DNA of 6,524 bases, taken from contig CP070743.1 of the NCBI GenBank assembly GCA_020348185.1, forward strand, positions 260,754-267,277, written 5' to 3'. Below, one piece after another: positions 1 to 4,876 of the stretch; within the stretch, counting starts at the first letter, position 1, and every line of letters starts with the position of its first letter. The notes under the pieces are model-generated. The model did not search any database, was not told the origin of the DNA, and saw only the letters and a list, made by a program, of their open reading frames with translations. Made by a program: the position numbers and the translations under genes. The DNA comes from Nitrospirota bacterium (GTDB lineage Bacteria; Nitrospirota; Nitrospiria; Nitrospirales; UBA8639).

Positions 1-417
1 TGGGGAATGCGCTGGGCTCGTGGCCAGATGACCGACAAGGACCTGGACGTGCAGTTACTAATGTCTGATATCCAGCGCCGCCTCAACACAGAAAAACTTC
101 CCAGTGGTCAAACCGTCATTCGGTTTTTGTTTACCGACCTGGAGCACTACAACGAGTGGTGGATTAAGATACAGAACAATGAAGTGGACCTTTGCACGGA
201 AAATCCTGGGAATGAAGTCGATGTCTATTTTACCAGCGACCTGCGAACGATGACTGAGGTGTGGATGGGAGACCTTTCCATTCAACAAGCACGGTCTGAT
301 AATCGCCTGAAGGTTGTTGGCTCCTCCGTGTACTTGAAAGATATACGTTCCTGGTTGGGACTGTATCTTCTTGCAGATATCCGGCCTTCTTCCTTGCCTC
401 AACAGCGTGGTTCTTGA
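1..417 (+). CDS. HxlR-family transcriptional regulator with C-terminal SCP2-like domain (5'-truncated by window)
   Basis: The reading frame is already open at base 1, so the gene starts upstream and only its last 138 codons are visible. The first residues (WGMRWARGQMTDKDLDVQLL) match the linker that follows the winged helix in HxlR regulators, typically a 'LGRWGQRW' helix and then an acidic stretch. From about residue 25 the protein resembles the SCP2-like fold found at the C-terminus of many HxlR-type regulators. Recognisable points are MSDIQRRL, LPSGQTVIRF, NEVDLCTENPG, EVDVYFTSDLRTMTEVWMGDLS and the ending SWLGLYLLADIRPSS. HxlR proteins are dimeric DNA-binding repressors or activators that often sense electrophiles, quinones or redox state. 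The added SCP2-like domain may bind a hydrophobic ligand, which is inference. The next gene begins 37 nt after the stop in the same direction, so the two are probably co-transcribed. The DNA-binding half lies outside the window. Confidence 0.85.
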   Translation, partial: WGMRWARGQMTDKDLDVQLLMSDIQRRLNTEKLPSGQTVIRFLFTDLEHYNEWWIKIQNNEVDLCTENPGNEVDVYFTSDLRTMTEVWMGDLSIQQARSDNRLKVVGSSVYLKDIRSWLGLYLLADIRPSSLPQQRGS

Positions 418-454
418 TGAGGGAAAAAGTCGATGGGGTTCAGTAGGTGATGCA

Positions 455-1336
455 ATGACGATCGCTATCAATACCCCCAACGGAAACATAGGCCACCCGC
501 TGGCCCTTCAACTGCTCGATGCGGGACAAAAGCTCATTCTCTTGACACGTAGCCCGGACAAAACCAAATCCCTCGCGGATCGGGCCGCGACTGTGCACGA
601 AGGTGACCTCCTAGACGAGGCGTTTGTCGTTCATGCAACGAAAGGGGCCGATGTGTTGTTCTGGCTCTCCCCGGCTGATCCCAGGGTTACGGACTTTCGC
701 GGCTATCAGGACAACATCGCGCAAATCTGCATCAAGGCCGTGACCACCAACAAGATTTCGCATGTCATGACACTTTCGAGTGTCGGCGCTCAACTCACCG
801 AGGGCACCGGCCCGATACTGGGCCTCGGCATTCTCGAGCGCATGCTCGACAAGACCGACTCAAAGTTGACACATGTGCGCCCGAACTACTTTATGGAAAA
901 CCTGCTACAGTCGCTGGACACGATCGCAGCGAATGGCATGATCTATCTACCGTTTCCGGGTTCGATCCCGTTCGACATGATTGCGACACCGGATATCGCG
1001 AAGGCGTGCGGGGAACGTCTTCTAGAGGAAAACTGGGACAAGCGCACCATCATCGAACTTGCCGGTCCGAAGTCGGTGAGTCACGATTCAGCCGCTGCCA
1101 CAATCGGCAAGGCCATTGGCAAAGAGGTTCAATACATTGAGATTGACGATGCTGATTTCAAGGCTGCGATGGCGAAGTATGGTGTGAGTGATAGTGCCTC
1201 AGATGTTTTTCTGGAGATGTACGACGGATTCAAGAAGGGAACTATCCGGCACGAAACGACACCACAGCGGACCTCGACCACCTTCGAGTGGTTTGCCACG
1301 AATGTGATTAAGCCCGCTATTGCGTCGATGAGATAG
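455..1336 (+). CDS. NmrA/QorB-like NAD(P)-binding Rossmann-fold protein
   Basis: A 293-aa protein of the atypical short-chain dehydrogenase group (NmrA-like, close to quinone oxidoreductase QorB and azoreductase-like members). The dinucleotide-binding turn is TPNGNIG at residues 7-13, a variant of the usual GATGxxG. LLTRSPDK (29-36), with Arg32 after the second strand, suggests NADP(H) preference. EGD (49-51) and the strand ending in LSSVGAQ (107-113) are typical family landmarks. RPNYFMEN and the IATPDIAKA segment also fit the family. I chose ATG 455, preceded by AGGTGA at 445-450, rather than a TTG at 371: the TTG would overlap the upstream gene and put 28 unrelated residues before the Rossmann strand. 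The gene follows an HxlR regulator; in E. coli qorB (ytfG) lies beside the HxlR gene ytfH, which supports a regulator-enzyme pairing. The substrate is not readable. NmrA-like members can also act as NADP sensors rather than enzymes. Confidence 0.87.
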   Translation: MTIAINTPNGNIGHPLALQLLDAGQKLILLTRSPDKTKSLADRAATVHEGDLLDEAFVVHATKGADVLFWLSPADPRVTDFRGYQDNIAQICIKAVTTNKISHVMTLSSVGAQLTEGTGPILGLGILERMLDKTDSKLTHVRPNYFMENLLQSLDTIAANGMIYLPFPGSIPFDMIATPDIAKACGERLLEENWDKRTIIELAGPKSVSHDSAAATIGKAIGKEVQYIEIDDADFKAAMAKYGVSDSASDVFLEMYDGFKKGTIRHETTPQRTSTTFEWFATNVIKPAIASMR

Positions 1337-1353
1337 TGAAATCCGTTTTCACT
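1335..1353. terminator. Small inverted repeat at the end of the NmrA-like gene
   Basis: AGTGAAA (1335-1341) and TTTCACT (1347-1353) form a perfect 7-bp inverted repeat with a 5-nt loop, overlapping the stop codon of the NmrA-like gene. No T-tract follows and the stem is AT-rich, so a role as an intrinsic terminator is weak. It sits between convergent genes, where a bidirectional terminator would be expected. Confidence 0.25.
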
Positions 1354-1366
1354 GGGGCAGAACGAA

Positions 1367-1465
1367 TCAGGTCACAGGGGCATCGGCGGGTTTGACTTCC
1401 TTGAACTTTTTGAAGTTCCCCAAGTGCACTAAATCCCCCATGAGATAGAGCAAGGTCGAATACAT
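1367..1465 (-). CDS. Possible small protein (32 aa) or frameshifted tail of the NTF2-like gene
   Basis: On the minus strand ATG 1465 opens a 32-codon frame ending at TGA 1367-1369. It reads MYSTLLYLMGDLVHLGNF, then a Lys-rich stretch, and ends KPADAPVT. A Shine-Dalgarno-like GAGGA (plus-strand 1476-1480) lies 10 nt before the ATG and overlaps the end of the upstream NTF2-like gene, whose stop is only 13 nt away, so translational coupling is possible. The same frame stays open upstream to 1504. A one-base skip in the AAAA run of AAGAAAAGT would join it to the NTF2-like protein and give a longer C-terminus. The composition looks protein-like rather than random, with a hydrophobic helix followed by a basic and then an acidic/proline tail. 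I recognise no family. It could be a genuine small protein, a frameshift remnant or chance. Confidence 0.35.
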   Translation of the reverse strand: MYSTLLYLMGDLVHLGNFKKFKEVKPADAPVT

Positions 1466-1478
1466 GGCTTGGGGGTCC

Positions 1479-2045
1479 TCATCTACTTTTCTTGCCCCGT
1501 TGGATCAAGGTATTGGAAGGTCGTTGAAATGGATTTAGAATTTTTTCAGCGCTGTCAGCACCAACGACCGGAAGTTTGTTTGGATCAAGCAATTCCAATT
1601 GGACGAGCACGGACGCCTGGTCCCAGTAAATGTGTTCACTGGCAACCTTTCCATTTTGAAAATCAATAATCGCCACGACCCCATTCACTACAGGCTTTCC
1701 AGTTGGTTCCAAACCCGGCAACATCCAGGGCATATCAACCGTGTGGGTGAATTTGTGGATAATTTGATCCACAATTCGATTATAGCCCACAGTGCGCGAG
1801 ACAGGGATGATTTCTGTATCTGGCGGTTGGCACGGAATAAAATAATTGCCATAAAAATGCCGGACGGCTTCCTGCCCCACACCCCCGGTCATGACGGGGA
1901 CATGATTGACGCAGGGCTCCTCCGTCATCGTGGCCATGGTTGCTTCTAGATCCTTGAGCTGAAATTCAGCGGCCATATGTTGCTCCCAGGCCTTAACCAT
2001 CAGTTGTTGAGTGGCGGTCAAATGTGTATCCACTTTTTGGCTCAT
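1479..2045 (-). CDS. NTF2/SnoaL-like family protein
   Basis: A 188-aa protein resembling the SnoaL-like branch of the NTF2 superfamily, often annotated as 'nuclear transport factor 2 family' or 'carboxymethylenebutenolidase-like'. Landmarks are an N-terminal helix with WEQHMAAEFQLKDLEATMAT, then the TEEPCVNHVPVMTGGVGQ strand-turn, RHFYGNYF, the central strand VDQIIHKFTHTVDMPWMLPG, VNGVVAIIDFQNGKVASEHI, and YWDQASVLVQLELLDP near the end. These proteins form a cone-shaped alpha+beta barrel around a hydrophobic pocket; many are enzymes on small cyclic substrates, but the function here cannot be read. ATG 2045 is preferred over an upstream TTG at 2087 because the family similarity begins just after it and the purine-rich AAAGGAAG (plus-strand 2059-2066) lies between the two, though its 13-nt spacing is long. 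No signal peptide is visible, so the protein is probably cytoplasmic. It converges on the NmrA-like gene. The C-terminus may be altered by a frameshift (see the 1367-1465 entry). Confidence 0.8.
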   Translation of the reverse strand: MSQKVDTHLTATQQLMVKAWEQHMAAEFQLKDLEATMATMTEEPCVNHVPVMTGGVGQEAVRHFYGNYFIPCQPPDTEIIPVSRTVGYNRIVDQIIHKFTHTVDMPWMLPGLEPTGKPVVNGVVAIIDFQNGKVASEHIYWDQASVLVQLELLDPNKLPVVGADSAEKILNPFQRPSNTLIQRGKKSR

Positions 2046-2069
2046 AATAGAATTCTTTCTTCCTTTAGG

Positions 2070-2158
2070 ATTGGACCAATTTGACAATACGATACATCAA
2101 GGTAAGAAAGTCGAGCAACTTGAACACCTTTTTCCTGCCCCTTCATATTGGGACCAAT
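2070..2158. promoter_or_regulatory. Pair of ATTGG/CCAAT palindromes upstream of the NTF2-like gene
   Basis: ATTGGACCAAT at 2070-2080 is a perfect palindrome around one base. ATTGGGACCAAT at 2147-2158 has the same half-sites with a 2-base spacer. Their centres are about 77 bp apart. Both lie in the 206-nt region between the divergent NTF2-like and coiled-coil genes, the first only 25 nt upstream of the NTF2-like ATG. Duplicated inverted half-sites in a divergent promoter region fit operators for a dimeric regulator, but no binding protein can be assigned from sequence alone. No convincing -35/-10 pair was found in this region on either strand. Confidence 0.4.
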
Positions 2159-2251
2159 GCGCCATTAATTGACTTCCCCCGGCCCCTTCGATACGTTTAC
2201 GATTGACCACAACTCACGATTGAATTTTCTTTACCCAAGGAGTGGCTTGGC

Positions 2252-3208
2252 ATGCTGAAACCGGTATCCCTTCTTTTCCTCACCCTGGCATTCATTGTTC
2301 CTCTCAACGTTACTTCGGCTGATGACGCCAAGGAACTGAGAAAGCAGCGTCAAGCAGCGCAAAAAAAGCGCCAGGCCGCCAAGAACGAACGTGCCAGGGA
2401 AATCAGCGAAGCGACCAAAATCTTTAGGGAATTTACCAGAGACCTCAAAAATGAATATCAGCTCATATTAAAAGATTTGGATACCGAATTCGAATTAAGG
2501 AGTGTTGAACTTCAAGCAGAAAAAGATGCCAACATCGCCACAGCCGAAGCCGAATTCCAAAAAAAATGGTCGACCCTCTTTCTCCGTCCAGAAGGGAACA
2601 TGTCGGAAGAAATTCTCAAGGATATTGAAAAAGAAGGCAAAGCCTATGCTGATGAACTGTTTCGGATCAAAAAAGAGGCGGCCGAGGGTCTTCACAAGGA
2701 ACGTATGGCCAATGAAAAAAAGAAGCATGACTTACTGGACGAGAGAGATAAGAAAGCTTTGGATGAAGCCGCTTCACTTGGACTGACAAAGGATTTCCAA
2801 CCTATTTTGGCCACGCCAATCGGAGGGGAATTGACCAGGCAAGAAGAACAGTGGAATCAACGGGAGAATAAAGAAGTCGTGAAGCTGAAAGAACGGAATC
2901 TTCGTACGTTGAAAGAATTCAGAAATGGAGAGAAACTGCGCGCGTGGGAACGAAAAAATCTGGAGGAAGACTTTAAGCTGAAATGGGACGAGAAGGAAGA
3001 AGTTCATAAGCTCAATATTGAACAAACCTTTTACAACACCCTTCTTCTCCAAAGCAGTCAAGGGACCGAGACCAATCAACAGGATATCATGGCCAAGTTT
3101 GCCGAAATTAACAAACAAAATCAGTTGATCAAGATCAAATATAGAAAAATCCGGCAGCAGAATAGCATCAAACGGCGTGAGGAAAAGAAGAAAATCCTTG
3201 GGCAATAA
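2252..3208 (+). CDS. Secreted charged coiled-coil protein of unknown function
   Basis: A 318-aa protein with a clear Sec signal peptide: MLKP, a hydrophobic core at residues 5-18, and a likely cleavage after TSA at 21-23. The mature part is almost entirely Lys/Glu/Arg/Gln-rich predicted helix, starting with ELRKQRQAAQKKRQAAKNER and continuing in segments rich in EEK, KKE and RE pairs to a basic end (KRREEKKKILGQ). The only break is a short Pro/Gly segment, FQPILATPIGGELT, around residues 181-194, so it probably forms two long coiled coils joined by a flexible link. No catalytic motif, lipobox, transmembrane segment or Cys is visible. AAGGAG (2237-2242) lies 9 nt before the ATG, a good ribosome binding site. 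It is probably periplasmic or exported; a structural or scaffold role is the obvious guess but is inference only. Low-complexity charged helices give spurious similarity to many coiled-coil proteins, so I assign no family. Confidence 0.85.
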   Translation: MLKPVSLLFLTLAFIVPLNVTSADDAKELRKQRQAAQKKRQAAKNERAREISEATKIFREFTRDLKNEYQLILKDLDTEFELRSVELQAEKDANIATAEAEFQKKWSTLFLRPEGNMSEEILKDIEKEGKAYADELFRIKKEAAEGLHKERMANEKKKHDLLDERDKKALDEAASLGLTKDFQPILATPIGGELTRQEEQWNQRENKEVVKLKERNLRTLKEFRNGEKLRAWERKNLEEDFKLKWDEKEEVHKLNIEQTFYNTLLLQSSQGTETNQQDIMAKFAEINKQNQLIKIKYRKIRQQNSIKRREEKKKILGQ

Positions 3209-3338
3209 TTAAATCAGAGGGTCAATCAGCCAAATTTGGGTTAAGTTGTCAAAACTATCAAAGGCTTAACTCGATAAGACTGAAGGGCCTTCCTTTTGGA
3301 ACTTCATAATGACCTATAGATATTGGCAAGATTTCCGG

Positions 3339-3344
3339 TATAAT
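3339..3344 (+). promoter_or_regulatory. Putative -10 box for the cupredoxin-like gene
   Basis: A perfect TATAAT preceded by CGG, a partial match to the extended -10 TGn. No good -35 hexamer lies 16-18 nt upstream; the nearest candidate, TTGGCA at 3323-3328, is only 10 nt away. An extended -10 or activator-dependent promoter is possible. The surrounding run (AATAAAAATAATC) is AT-rich, so a chance match cannot be excluded. Confidence 0.35.
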
Positions 3345-3429
3345 AAAAATAATCAAGGTCGCGTTACACTGTTACAATTTTGTTGATATTCAGGTCTGGA
3401 ATTTTTGCCAAACACCGTTCCATAGTCCC

Positions 3430-3514
3430 CCACCCACTCACCCCAATTTCTCCCAATCGTCGAATTCCTGCCTCAGGAAGTGCAGACGGACTTCTGAGTC
3501 CTGATGAGTGGTGG
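3430..3514 (+). promoter_or_regulatory. Predicted structured leader RNA element with alternative pairings
   Basis: Three pairings can be read by eye. The outer stem joins CCACCCACTCA (3430-3440) and TGAGTGGTGG (3505-3514), giving 10 bp with one bulged C. The inner hairpin joins CTCAGGAAGT (3472-3481) and ACTTCTGAG (3490-3498), giving 9 bp with one bulged G and an 8-nt loop. TCAGGA (3473-3478) can instead pair with TCCTGA (3499-3504), which would exclude the inner hairpin. Nested and mutually exclusive stems in a long leader are the kind of layout seen in regulatory RNAs. It matches no riboswitch class that I recognise. Confidence 0.35.
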
Positions 3515-3595
3515 TCTGAAAGGGAATGAGGAAATAGGCAAATTGGACCTGATGTTGTGGTAGCGTAACAATTATCATTCGAAAATACACATTAG

Positions 3596-3603
3596 AAGGA
3601 GGG
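3596..3603 (+). promoter_or_regulatory. Strong Shine-Dalgarno deciding the GTG start at 3608
   Basis: AAGGAGGG lies 4 nt before GTG 3608. It is the strongest ribosome binding site on this side of the gene, and the frame that follows begins with a typical Sec signal peptide, so GTG rather than an internal ATG is the start. Confidence 0.75.
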
Positions 3604-3607
3604 TTAG

Positions 3608-4084
3608 GTGAAAGACAAAACACGTAAGTTTGCGGTATTGGCGACAACTCTGGCGTTTTCCATGGCCATATCCCAGGGTTCATTCAGTACCATCCCTGCT
3701 GCGGTCGCTTCTGATCAAAAGGAACTGACTGAGGGGGAAAAGCTGATTGTCAAAGTGAATGAAAAGGGGTTTTTTGACAAAAAGGGCAGGTTACTGGGAC
3801 CCAAGAATCCTCTTAAGGTCGCCAAAGGCCAAAAGGTCGAGATCACGTTCGTATTTGACGAAGCCGTCAACAGTCTCGCCATTGGTGACGTGCATCAGAT
3901 GGCGATCACCGCCAATGACGGAGAGACCATCGAAAGTGAGAAGATTTGGATCTTTAACCAGACCTCCACTTTAACCTTGGTGGCCGGAGAAAGTGGAAGA
4001 AAAGAGTACCGCGCGTACTGTATCATCGATTGCATCGGAATGGACAATCTTAATAATCTGGTGATCACGGTAGTGGGGTCATAG
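3608..4084 (+). CDS. Secreted cupredoxin-like protein with a variant CuA-type loop
   Basis: A 158-aa protein starting at GTG. It has a basic N-terminus (KDKTRK), a hydrophobic core at residues 8-21 and a probable signal cleavage after AVA (32-34), so it acts in the periplasm or outside. The rest reads as a small beta-sandwich: KLIVKV, LKVAKGQKVEITFVFDEAV (typical of cupredoxin strands), then GDVHQMAI with His96, IWIFNQTSTLTLVAG, and the C-terminal loop YCIIDCIGMDNLNN. Cys138-x3-Cys142 and an upstream His match the spacing of the CuA binuclear copper site of cytochrome oxidase subunit II and N2O reductase. However, the +4 position after Cys142 is Asp146 instead of His, and the +7 position is Asn149 instead of Met; Met145 lies at +3. 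A mononuclear, altered or lost metal site, or a disulfide, are the alternatives. It has no attached oxidase domains. A role in copper handling or electron transfer is inference. Confidence 0.82.
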   Translation: MKDKTRKFAVLATTLAFSMAISQGSFSTIPAAVASDQKELTEGEKLIVKVNEKGFFDKKGRLLGPKNPLKVAKGQKVEITFVFDEAVNSLAIGDVHQMAITANDGETIESEKIWIFNQTSTLTLVAGESGRKEYRAYCIIDCIGMDNLNNLVITVVGS

Positions 4085-4097
4085 GGGAAAAATCTTT

Positions 4098-4604
4098 TCA
4101 AGGGGTTTCTACACGTTGCCAATACTGTGTCCGTCCTAATAATGAAAATCCAACATACCCCCGTACTTCCAACTTATTGCCGTCGTCCACAACATGAATT
4201 AGGCAGCTGTAGGTTTTCCCGTCATTGGGATCCAGAATATATCCCCCTTCCCATCCATCTTCGTTTTGGGTTAAATCCCAAAGAATCTTCATGCCCGTAA
4301 TTGGGAGATCTTTCCGTTCTCCAGTACACTTATGGCATAAGGGATTAGGATCTTTCCCTTCCTGAGGGATCACCACTTCGACTTTTCCAAATAGCTTGTC
4401 CTTTTCTTTCCAAATCCGCACAATCGACGTAGCTTTTCCCGTTTTGTCACTTATCGTTTTCCATTTTCCTTCAGGAGTGAGAGTGCCGGCACGTACATCG
4501 TTTCCAATAAAGAGCATGCAATGGAGGAAAACGATTAAGAGAATGGGTAGAATGCGGAACCCTGTTGTATTGCAGCTTGGCTGGCCTGATGGTGTTTTTT
4601 TCAT
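4098..4604 (-). CDS. DUF2147 family secreted protein
   Basis: A 168-aa protein with a signal peptide: an N-terminal region of 17 residues, a hydrophobic core at about 18-33 and cleavage after VRA (37-39). The mature part matches the DUF2147 pattern: GKWKTISDKTGKATSIVRIW, KLFGKVEVV, the CHKC pair (Cys90-x2-Cys93) followed by TGERKDLPITGM, GWEGGYILDPNDGKTYSC, and the ending KLEVRGYVGFSLLGRTQYWQ. DUF2147 proteins are small secreted, probably beta-barrel-like proteins of Gram-negative bacteria without an established biochemical role. ATG 4604 is chosen over ATG 4631 because GGAGGAAG (plus-strand 4613-4620) lies 8 nt upstream of it and inside the longer version. It converges on the cupredoxin-like gene with 13 nt between the stops, so transcripts probably overlap at their 3' ends. 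It is divergent from the transglycosylase gene. Confidence 0.9.
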   Translation of the reverse strand: MKKTPSGQPSCNTTGFRILPILLIVFLHCMLFIGNDVRAGTLTPEGKWKTISDKTGKATSIVRIWKEKDKLFGKVEVVIPQEGKDPNPLCHKCTGERKDLPITGMKILWDLTQNEDGWEGGYILDPNDGKTYSCLIHVVDDGNKLEVRGYVGFSLLGRTQYWQRVETP

Positions 4605-4626
4605 GTTTATGACTTCCTCCAGGTCA

Positions 4627-4635
4627 ATCATAACA
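4627..4635 (-). promoter_or_regulatory. Putative extended -10 promoter of the DUF2147 gene
   Basis: Read on the minus strand this is TGTTATGAT: an extended -10 (TGn) followed by TATGAT, one base from TATAAT. Transcription would begin close to the Shine-Dalgarno, giving a very short leader. A second candidate -10, TAAAAT, lies at plus-strand 4655-4660. Neither has a convincing -35. Confidence 0.35.
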
Positions 4636-4666
4636 TTCTCAGTAAGGTTTCTCTATTTTAAGGCAT

Positions 4667-4680
4667 GGTCTTAGAAGACC
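4667..4680. promoter_or_regulatory. 14-bp palindrome in the divergent promoter region
   Basis: GGTCTT-AG-AAGACC is a perfect 6-bp inverted repeat with a 2-base spacer, about 60 bp upstream of the DUF2147 start and about 195 bp upstream of the transglycosylase start. The loop is too short for a good RNA hairpin, so a protein-binding operator is the better reading. The regulator is unknown. Confidence 0.3.
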
Positions 4681-4696
4681 TGAGTCTCACCAGTTT

Positions 4697-4769
4697 GGCC
4701 CTCCCTCTTTTGCCTAAATTCTTTCCCTTTATAATTCTCAAAATCGAAGTTAAGATTACAGAGAGGGCC
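4697..4769. repeat. Inverted repeat GGCCCTC / GAGGGCC bracketing a promoter-like site
   Basis: GGCCCTC (4697-4703) and GAGGGCC (4763-4769) are perfect inverted copies whose centres are 66 bp apart. The TATAAT at 4730-4735 lies midway between them. This could be a looping operator pair or coincidence. Confidence 0.3.
4730..4735 (+). promoter_or_regulatory. Putative -10 box of the transglycosylase operon
   Basis: A perfect TATAAT about 140 nt upstream of the transglycosylase ATG. The region 16 nt upstream reads TTTTGC, a poor -35. It is the best promoter-like site seen between the divergent genes on the plus strand. Confidence 0.35.
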
Positions 4770-4824
4770 GAGGACTCGGGGTATGGGCATGAGACCCAAG
4801 AGGCAAACACATACACACCCATAC
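4768..4824 (+). promoter_or_regulatory. Possible leader hairpins before the transglycosylase gene
   Basis: CCGAG-GA-CTCGG (4768-4779) can form a short GC-rich hairpin. GTATGGG (4781-4787) and CCCATAC (4818-4824) form a perfect 7-bp stem enclosing 30 nt. Both fall within the expected leader if transcription starts downstream of TATAAT 4730. The first stem shares CC 4768-4769 with the larger repeat at 4697-4769, so they compete. Confidence 0.25.
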
Positions 4825-4876
4825 AGATGATACCATCCGGTTTCAGGAAAACATCCAAAGGGAGTGTTACCGCACG

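Larger units (their letters stand above)
3209..3607 (+). other. Non-coding interval upstream of the cupredoxin-like gene
   Basis: About 400 nt without a convincing gene. It contains a perfect 10-bp palindrome CCAAATTTGG (3230-3239), the inverted pair GTTAAG (3240-3245) / CTTAAC (3265-3270), a TATAAT box (3339-3344), a tandem GTTACA (3363-3368, 3371-3376), a foldable element (3430-3514) and the Shine-Dalgarno of the next gene. If transcription starts from the TATAAT box, the mRNA leader would be roughly 250 nt, long enough to hold regulatory structure. A 19-codon frame from ATG 3504 has no ribosome binding site and was not called. Confidence 0.6.

Noticed and set aside
371..454. TTG 371 as the start of the NmrA-like gene
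   Set aside because: It would add 28 residues before the Rossmann strand and overlap the upstream gene; ATG 455 has a ribosome binding site and begins the family similarity.
58..489. 143-codon minus-strand frame across the HxlR gene and the start of the NmrA-like gene
   Set aside because: It is antisense to two genes with clear family similarity and shows no protein-like motif.
2774..3205. 143-codon minus-strand frame inside the coiled-coil gene
   Set aside because: Its Phe/Leu-rich translation is what Lys/Glu-rich codons give on the opposite strand. It has no ribosome binding site evidence.
3501..3523. CTGATGAG ... CTGAAAG resembling the conserved core of a hammerhead ribozyme
   Set aside because: The bases between the two core segments cannot form stem II, the base before GAAA is T rather than the needed C partner, and no matching stem III with a GTC-type cleavage site was found.
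3504..3563. 19-codon frame from ATG 3504 as a leader peptide
   Set aside because: No Shine-Dalgarno precedes it and the sequence shows no run of regulatory codons, so attenuation is not supported.
3438..3683. 81-codon minus-strand frame over the leader and start of the cupredoxin-like gene
   Set aside because: It overlaps a strong Shine-Dalgarno and signal peptide on the plus strand, and its translation resembles no protein.
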